A DNA stretch of 64,000 bases, taken from assembly GCA_963704295.1 (NCBI GenBank), contig OY969884.1, forward strand, positions 310,001 to 374,000, written 5' to 3'. Under the pieces are notes generated by a model. It was not told the origin of the DNA and searched no databases. It saw only the letters and a list, made by a program, of their open reading frames with translations. Below, piece after piece: positions 59,849-64,000 of this stretch. The stretch is from JACCVL01 sp963704295. GTDB lineage: Bacteria; Actinomycetota; Actinomycetes; Propionibacteriales; Nocardioidaceae. The number at the start of each line of letters is the position of its first letter. Position 1 is the stretch's first letter. Made by a program: the position numbers and the translations under genes.

Positions 59849-60832
59849 CTAGGACCTGAGCCGCATTTCTCGCAGTTCAGGAGGAGTGATCACTGGACGA
59901 TGCTTGTGCAGTACGCGGTGACAGGTGGGACACACCAGGGCCAGGTCGCGCAAGGTGGTGACGCTCTCACCGAGCTTGTGGAGGGGCACGATGTGGTGGA
60001 CATCGATGATCCCCTCGACGTCATAAGTTTCTGATGATTCGAAGTCGCAGACCTCGCAGGCGAGGCGGCCTGTCGTGTTTAATGCGGCCGCCTTCTTCTT
60101 CGCCACGAGTCTTCGGTCTCGCTCGTAGCGCCGGTGCTCGCGGTAGAGGATGCGACCCTCCGGCGCCTCGTACTCTTCATCTTCTCCGGTGTCGATTGGG
60201 GCGTTGTCGGTCTTGCCCTTGGCGCGGATCTGGGTTACGGCCTTGCCGAGTTCTCCTGGTCGGTGCGCCCATGCATCCCACACGTCGGCGTCTTTGGCGC
60301 TCCCATGGGCCATTCCCTGACCCTCGTGATCCGGGTCGATGGACGAGAAGTTGTGAAGCTTTAGAGCGACGCCAGACGGGTTGCGGAAACGCGGGTGGGA
60401 TCGCAAGTCACCTGTGAAGATTCGCAAGGCGCGAAGCTCGGCACTTAGCTCCGTGACCTCCTTCGACGTGGAGCTATACGAAACTCGACCACGCGTACGC
60501 AGGTACAGGTCGAGAGCAAGCATCAGCTCATCGACCGTCCAGTCCGGCAAACTGACCGGCCGGGTGACCTCGAAGCCGAGCCTCTCGAGCCGGTTCGCCA
60601 CAGTGCTGTCCCCGCCCGAGAACATGGCAGCGGACAGCAGCACTCCGTGCTGATATCGGTGTGCGACTCCGGTGATGGCCTTGGAGTCATAGCGTTTGCC
60701 GTTTGCCACAAGGAAGTACTCCTTGGCTGGGGCAAAGCCGTACTCATTGAGGAAGCCAACGCGACCTCGTTCATCAAACTCGGCAATCGCCTGCCTAACG
60801 GCGTTCGGATCAGTCAAGTCAGCTAGCGCCAT
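59849..60832 (-). CDS. HNH endonuclease with ScoMcrA-like N-terminal head (putative modification-dependent restriction enzyme)
   Basis: A 327-aa protein in three parts. Residues 5-90 (IAEFDERGRVGFLNEYGFAP, AKEYFLVANGKRYDSKAITG, FSGGDSTVANRLERLGFEV) match the head domain of ScoMcrA, the Streptomyces type IV enzyme that cuts modified DNA. Residues 97-195 (WTVDELMLALDLYLRTRGRV, FRNPSGVALKLHNF) are a helical module common beside HNH nucleases. The C-terminal HNH is complete: C259/C262 (CEVC), H279-H280 (IIDVHHIVPLHKLGE), then LALVCPTCHRVLHK (C301, C304). It should cleave DNA carrying foreign modification. The gene is last in the element operon, 90 bp after its neighbour, and contains a TTA codon. 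The modification recognised is not known. Confidence 0.8.
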   Translation of the reverse strand: MALADLTDPNAVRQAIAEFDERGRVGFLNEYGFAPAKEYFLVANGKRYDSKAITGVAHRYQHGVLLSAAMFSGGDSTVANRLERLGFEVTRPVSLPDWTVDELMLALDLYLRTRGRVSYSSTSKEVTELSAELRALRIFTGDLRSHPRFRNPSGVALKLHNFSSIDPDHEGQGMAHGSAKDADVWDAWAHRPGELGKAVTQIRAKGKTDNAPIDTGEDEEYEAPEGRILYREHRRYERDRRLVAKKKAAALNTTGRLACEVCDFESSETYDVEGIIDVHHIVPLHKLGESVTTLRDLALVCPTCHRVLHKHRPVITPPELREMRLRS

Positions 60833-60922
60833 GGGTGAACCGTATCCCGACCGCCGGACACCTTGAAACAGACCGGACGCACCATGAAGCGTATGTGTGC
60901 GCGTTTCCGTTCGACGCGAATA

Positions 60923-61717
60923 TCAGTGTGACCTTGGCAGCGGGATGCCCGCGATGAGGGACCGCCTTGAGTCGGTGGGCTTTGCACTCGTTGCTCGTTG
61001 CCGGCCTCGTTCCAGATCGGCGATACGTGTTCGGTACTCGGCCGGAGTCGGTAGCTCAAGCGTTAGCCCGACACGGACTGCGTCCCATCCGGTCAGCCTG
61101 CGACCTTGGAGGCCGTGCGCGGCCCAGGTCGGGTAGTCAACGGAGGCAAGCCGCAGCGCTGCGTAGCGAGGGTCACTGCGGACCAGCCGAGTGAAGTCTC
61201 CAAGCGCTGTCCAGCCAGAAACGAGGTCGGAAATCACAGCATCCGCGGCCTGGGCTTGTGCCCACACTGCGGCAATGTCGTCTCCGCGTCGCAGGATGCT
61301 GTGGGCATCGTCGAGCGGAACGTTGCCGATGCGCCGGTAGCCGGCTGTCAGGGTGGAGGCGGCGGCTGCAAACGGCTTCCGCCATGCTTTGACCAGCCGG
61401 TCGGCGTGCGCGATGCAGACCTGGCGGAAGGCATTGAAGGCGATCCCGTCGATGGCTTGCTGGATGCCCCGGTTGGCGATCTGAGCAGCGGCCAGATTCC
61501 GATGGACCTCCGGGTCGGCAGCCGGGTCACGTCCGCAGGCAAGTGCGGCTGTGACGGCGGAAGCCAACGCCTCCGGCGGGGCGGCGAGGTCACCGGCGGC
61601 CTCACTGAGCAGGGTGGCGTCGGTGAAGGCTTGAGCGATGGGCCTAGGGATCTTGGTGCCTGCGTTTTCGCTGGCGCTGATGATTTGACGGGCGATGGCC
61701 TTGTCGGTGATGTTCAC
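60923..61717 (-). CDS. Hypothetical protein of an integrative element (264 aa)
   Basis: I do not recognise a family. The protein is Ala-rich and predicted almost entirely helical: MNITDKAIARQIISASENAG, then ALASAVTAALACGRDPAADP, QVCIAHADRLVKAWRKPFAA, and a C-terminal AADLERGRQRATSAKPTDSR-like basic end (IADLERGRQR). The GTG start overlaps the 53-aa gene upstream (GTGA). Conserved-looking positions include WTALGDFTRLVRSDPRYAAL and DYPTWAAHGLQG. A structural or replication role in the element is possible but not supported by any motif. Confidence 0.7.
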   Translation of the reverse strand: MNITDKAIARQIISASENAGTKIPRPIAQAFTDATLLSEAAGDLAAPPEALASAVTAALACGRDPAADPEVHRNLAAAQIANRGIQQAIDGIAFNAFRQVCIAHADRLVKAWRKPFAAAASTLTAGYRRIGNVPLDDAHSILRRGDDIAAVWAQAQAADAVISDLVSGWTALGDFTRLVRSDPRYAALRLASVDYPTWAAHGLQGRRLTGWDAVRVGLTLELPTPAEYRTRIADLERGRQRATSAKPTDSRRSLIAGIPLPRSH

Positions 61718-61875
61718 TGTGTTTCCTTTGCGGTGGTGGCGCGGCTGCCGAATAGGACGCGTGCCAGAGTGCGCAGCTCAGCGCTCTCCGCGTGACTGTC
61801 GGGTCCAGAGCCCGCGGCGGCCGATGACGCCGGAGTGTCGGTGTCGTCGCTACTGGCGGGGGTTATCGCATTCAT
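61714..61875 (-). CDS. Small acidic protein of the element (53 aa)
   Basis: An unlisted short gene supported by overlaps at both ends: its ATG (61875) overlaps the stop of the 71-aa gene and its stop overlaps the start of the 264-aa gene. The product opens MNAITPASSDDTDTPASSAA and ends LRTLARVLFGSRATTAKETQ, a disordered Ser/Asp-rich start with a short helix. Function unknown. Confidence 0.6.
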   Translation of the reverse strand: MNAITPASSDDTDTPASSAAAGSGPDSHAESAELRTLARVLFGSRATTAKETQ

Positions 61876-62087
61876 TTGGGTTTGTCCTTCCTGTAGTGGA
61901 TGGCGTTGAGATGGGGTACCTCGTCGGTGCGGAGCAGTAGACGGGACGGCGGGAGAGTCGCAGTTGTCTGCTCCGTGGTGCTGCGAACGTCAAGGCCTCG
62001 ACTGTGGCGCGATAAGCGCATCGCGCTTCGTTGCTGCTTTCGACGCTCGGACAGTGAGGTGATCGCTCGGCTGCTCATGGCGGTCAC
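61872..62087 (-). CDS. Small basic protein of the element (71 aa)
   Basis: Starts at GTG 62087, overlapping the stop of the winged-helix gene by 4 nt. The product reads MTAMSSRAITSLSERRKQQR, SAMRLSRHSRGLDVRS and ends HYRKDKPK; strongly basic and likely disordered. No family recognised. The conserved coupling is the main evidence that it is translated. Confidence 0.55.
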   Translation of the reverse strand: MTAMSSRAITSLSERRKQQRSAMRLSRHSRGLDVRSTTEQTTATLPPSRLLLRTDEVPHLNAIHYRKDKPK

Positions 62088-62533
62088 GTGTGGTCAGATT
62101 CCGCGTCGCCAGCTGCCAGACTGTCGACCTCGGCCGATACCACCTCTTGGGGAGGGGGCAGGGCGTACCCCTCAGCCGCTAGATCAGGTCCGCAAGGGCG
62201 TACCTCGTCACCTCCGGGTGGGCGTACCCCCGGTGGTGGCGGAACGGTGGCCGCGTAGACGGCCGTCGTGCCTGGTCTGGCCCGGCGCACCGTGTCGATG
62301 AAGCCGAGGCGTTTGGCGAGTTTCATCTGCTCGGTGATGCGGGCGGGTGCGACCCCCAGCTCGGCGGCCAGTCGTGTGCGGGGAATTGACACCTTTCCCG
62401 TGGCGCCCATGTCGTCGGACAGGCGTAGGAGGAGGACTCGGCAGCCGTTGGTCATCTCGGGACGCTTGATGTAGATGGCCCCCCGCCAGCGCCGCCGAAT
62501 GTCTGAGCGGTTGACCGATCGCTTCTCAGTCAT
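62084..62533 (-). CDS. Winged helix-turn-helix DNA-binding protein of the element
   Basis: A 149-aa protein. A central winged-HTH is visible: VLLLRLSDDMGATGKVSIPRTRLAAELGVAPARITEQMKLAKRLGFIDTVRR, with the recognition helix in ARITEQMKLAKRLG and a wing toward AVYAATV. A Pro-rich acidic C-terminal tail follows. It is likely a regulator or replication initiation-type factor of the element. ATG 62533 overlaps the upstream stop (ATGA). A longer frame upstream is non-conserved. Confidence 0.72.
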   Translation of the reverse strand: MTEKRSVNRSDIRRRWRGAIYIKRPEMTNGCRVLLLRLSDDMGATGKVSIPRTRLAAELGVAPARITEQMKLAKRLGFIDTVRRARPGTTAVYAATVPPPPGVRPPGGDEVRPCGPDLAAEGYALPPPQEVVSAEVDSLAAGDAESDHT

Positions 62534-62769
62534 GCGGTGCCACCGCCATTGATCTCGCGGTAGACGATCCTTCGTCGCTGGTGCTCGGCCACCGCGACGA
62601 TGTCGGCGGCGTGCTCGGCCAGGCACACCCATCCGCGTTGCGTTGTCGACCAAAGCGGGCGAGCGCCTGCGTCGCGCGAGATGTCGCCGCCCCTATAGCC
62701 TCGCACCACCATTCGTCCCGTTGTCAGGTCGACAGTCACGAGAAGCGACCTACTACGGTTGCTACTCAT
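62530..62769 (-). CDS. Hypothetical protein of the element (79 aa)
   Basis: The product begins MSSNRSRSLLVTVDLTTGRM, then RARPLWS-type and ends HQRRRIVYREINGGGTA. The N-terminal strand-rich part and WSTTQRGWVCLAEHAADIVAVAEH suggest a small beta/alpha fold. The ATG at 62769 overlaps the upstream gene by 4 nt and the stop overlaps the downstream gene. No function assigned. Confidence 0.65.
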   Translation of the reverse strand: MSSNRSRSLLVTVDLTTGRMVVRGYRGGDISRDAGARPLWSTTQRGWVCLAEHAADIVAVAEHQRRRIVYREINGGGTA

Positions 62770-63080
62770 GAGGTCAGATCCCAGGGCCGGCGGCCGGTGC
62801 GCAGCACCTCGAGCCAGGTCAGGATTGTGGCGGGGTCGGCAGCCTCGACGTCCACCTCGCCGATTTGCGGCAGGTGTTGCCGGATTCGATCAGCTGCGGC
62901 GTAGTCGGGGGCGCCGTCGTCCACCCGAATCACGACGCGCACGCCTGGCGGTGCCTGCTCGAGCGGCCAGGTACGGCGATCCGGCTTATCAGCGCCAGTT
63001 GACCGTCGGAGGTCCAAGATGATGGTGCCGGTGAACCGGGTCTTGGCACGTTCGCAAACATCATGCGGCCGTGGAGCCAT
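62766..63080 (-). CDS. Hypothetical protein of the element (104 aa)
   Basis: MAPRPHDVCERAKTRFTGTI, then ILDLRRSTGADKPDRRTWPL, VRVVIRVDDGAPDYAAADRIRQHLPQIGEVDVEAADPATILTWLEVLR. It resembles a compact alpha/beta domain; the segment after WPLEQAPPGVRVVIRVDDG reads like a Rossmann-type strand and helix. Start ATG 63080 lies inside the preceding gene (20-bp overlap). No family known to me. Confidence 0.65.
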   Translation of the reverse strand: MAPRPHDVCERAKTRFTGTIILDLRRSTGADKPDRRTWPLEQAPPGVRVVIRVDDGAPDYAAADRIRQHLPQIGEVDVEAADPATILTWLEVLRTGRRPWDLTS

Positions 63081-63348
63081 CGGAGGACACCCCCCGCCGG
63101 CGCTCGGTGCGAGTTGCGGCTGACCGCAGCGCTAGACGGTGGAAGTACGCCGTTCGGGCGTTGCGAACGCGCTTGGCACGCTCGGTCGGGGTCAGCGTCC
63201 GCTGGGGGTCGACCTGGTCTTCGAAGCGCCGCTCAAAGGCAGCTCGTGCGGGCAGTGTCGCGGCGGTTCGGTCTGGCTCGCACGCCCAGCGGGCGTTCGC
63301 CGCAACGGATGCGGTTAGGTATCGGGTTGTGGGATCTGCAGCGGGCAC
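63061..63348 (-). CDS. Hypothetical protein of the element (95 aa)
   Basis: Start GTG 63348 with AGGAG 7 nt upstream. The C-terminal half FERRFEDQVDPQRTLTPTER, AKRVRNARTAYFHRLALRSA is a basic amphipathic helical segment that resembles small proteins I have seen in actinobacterial integrative elements. The N-terminal half has TRYLTASVAANARWACEPDR. Function unknown. A longer frame (to 63381) adds non-conserved residues. Confidence 0.65.
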   Translation of the reverse strand: MPAADPTTRYLTASVAANARWACEPDRTAATLPARAAFERRFEDQVDPQRTLTPTERAKRVRNARTAYFHRLALRSAATRTERRRGVSSDGSTAA

Positions 63349-63446
63349 GGGCGCACTCCTAGAGAGTGCGGTACGCCACACCGCGGTCTCCCGATGTAAA
63401 CCGGCAGGCCCGAGTTTCTACCGGACACCGTAGTCACCGCTGCGCG

Positions 63447-63863
63447 TCACAGGTGGACGACACGCCCAGGGTGGTCGGAGCTCCGGGCTTGCCGGTATTC
63501 GCCGTCGGCCTTGCTGCGAGATAGCCAACGCTTCCCGTGTTTGAGGCACCGCGCAGGCACCCCGGCGGAGCTGGTAGAGCGCAGGTGGATGGCGGGGCGC
63601 TCGGTTACCGGGGGCATGCCGGCTTTGACGACGCGTCGGCCCACGAACCATGGGTCATCGTCGCGATGCTCGATTCGACCCACCTCCCCCCCGCACTTCT
63701 TGCACCGAAACTCGATCCACACCGTGACTTCGGTGGCGGGCAGGACCCGTTCGTTGATGGCCAGATCGCCGGCGCTGAGGGAGAAGATCCGCCGGAGGGC
63801 GTGCCGGACCGTGGGCTCCGGCTTGAGCTGCCACCGTTCGGCTGATCGTTCGCGTCGGGTCAC
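63447..63863 (-). CDS. Hypothetical zinc-ribbon protein of the element (138 aa)
   Basis: A central motif WIEFRCKKCGGEVGRIEHRDD and a later ARCLKHGKRW suggest C-x2-C ... C-x2-H zinc binding. The N-terminal MTRRERSAERWQLKPEPTVR region is helical and basic. The GTG start overlaps the integrase stop (GTGA), so it is translated directly after the recombinase and could act with it. No family recognised. Confidence 0.65.
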   Translation of the reverse strand: MTRRERSAERWQLKPEPTVRHALRRIFSLSAGDLAINERVLPATEVTVWIEFRCKKCGGEVGRIEHRDDDPWFVGRRVVKAGMPPVTERPAIHLRSTSSAGVPARCLKHGKRWLSRSKADGEYRQARSSDHPGRVVHL

Positions 63864-64000
63864 AGGTCTCCCAGGTTCAGCGTGCGGGCTTCCTCGGCGG
63901 CCCGGGCGGACGCCTGGGCTTTGGTGTAGCGGAGCAGCATGTCGGGGCGGGTCCAGCCGGCGACAGCCATTAGGCCGCCCTCGGAGCCGCCGGCGGCGAG
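63860..64000 (-). CDS. Tyrosine recombinase/integrase, C-terminal fragment (runs off window)
   Basis: The last 46 residues of a phage-type integrase read on the minus strand from the window end: GGSEGGLMAVAGWTRPDMLL, then RYTKAQASARAAEEARTLNL and stop. The H/R-box-like GW and the tyrosine in LLRYTKAQ fit the catalytic C-terminal end of tyrosine recombinases, where Tyr attacks the DNA. The N-terminal part is outside the window. It is the first gene of the leftward chain. Confidence 0.85.
   Translation of the reverse strand, partial: LAAGGSEGGLMAVAGWTRPDMLLRYTKAQASARAAEEARTLNLGDL

Larger units (their letters stand above)
59849..64000. mobile_element. Integrative element (left part), actinobacterial AICE- or satellite-like
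   Basis: Ten leftward genes, from a tyrosine recombinase C-terminus at the window edge to an HNH nuclease at 59849, most joined by 4-nt stop/start overlaps. Codon bias is weaker than in the core genome and TTA codons occur (for example in the HNH gene). The left boundary is not defined: no tRNA gene or direct repeat was found. The right part lies beyond the window. Confidence 0.65.

Overview
The window comes from the chromosome of a very GC-rich Actinomycetia. Evidence for this is the strong G/C third-position bias, the many GTG starts, the frequent TAnnnT boxes 7-8 nt before a start codon (leaderless mRNAs), and families found mainly in Actinobacteria (SepH, DUF1918, DUF3093, DUF3159, DUF3710, DUF4193, DUF4235, DUF7455, DUF5998, 13E12/DUF222). 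The gene order from about 20.8 to 31 kb (TRAM methyltransferase, APC permease, two TrkA proteins, DUF3159, OB-fold, DUF3710, dut, DUF3093, DUF4193, suhB) follows Mycobacterium tuberculosis Rv2689c-Rv2701c. I cannot assign a genus; a Geodermatophilaceae- or Frankia-like lineage is a guess.

Layout. 0-1.3 kb: an SDR reductase and a MaoC hydratase. 1.4-4.2 kb: a DUF1800/DUF1501 pair with a Tat signal. 4.3-5.8 kb: a DUF222-HNH gene whose start codon lies inside a perfect SOS box. 5.8-17.7 kb: LytR-CpsA-Psr protein, M23 peptidase, epimerase, TesB, PAC2, amino-acid permease, dxs, HIT protein, flavin reductase-like protein and TSUP transporter; five genes here carry apparent frameshifts. 17.7-31 kb: aconitase, the K+ transport/regulation cluster, nucleotide metabolism, ferrochelatase. 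31-43.4 kb: MFS, sepH, sulfurtransferase, tdk, a phosphodiesterase, chrA, a GNAT/acyl-CoA synthetase fusion and an AMP-forming ligase. 43.4-51 kb: parC and parE (topoisomerase IV) enclosing an LprG-like lipoprotein/P55-like exporter pair and a small gene that ends in a copy of the parE 3' end. 51-58.4 kb: DUF7455, DUF456, two tandem 47-49 aa basic paralogues, a GAF-GGDEF protein, a sulfatase, a frameshifted secreted nuclease, DUF1059 and an ECF sigma factor. 58.4-64 kb: an accessory region.

The accessory region is an integrative element cut by the right edge. The C-terminus of a tyrosine recombinase (63860-64000) heads a leftward chain of small genes, mostly joined by 4-nt overlaps, running to 60923. 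It is followed by an HNH nuclease with a ScoMcrA-like N-terminal head, a candidate modification-dependent restriction enzyme. TTA codons and less extreme codon bias mark it as acquired.

The most unusual observations are the gene carrying a copied parE tail, the element with its restriction-like cargo, the SOS box over a start codon, and a 22-bp repeat family facing inward on both sides of the HIT gene. Recurrent single-base frameshifts in otherwise conserved genes may reflect sequence quality rather than biology.
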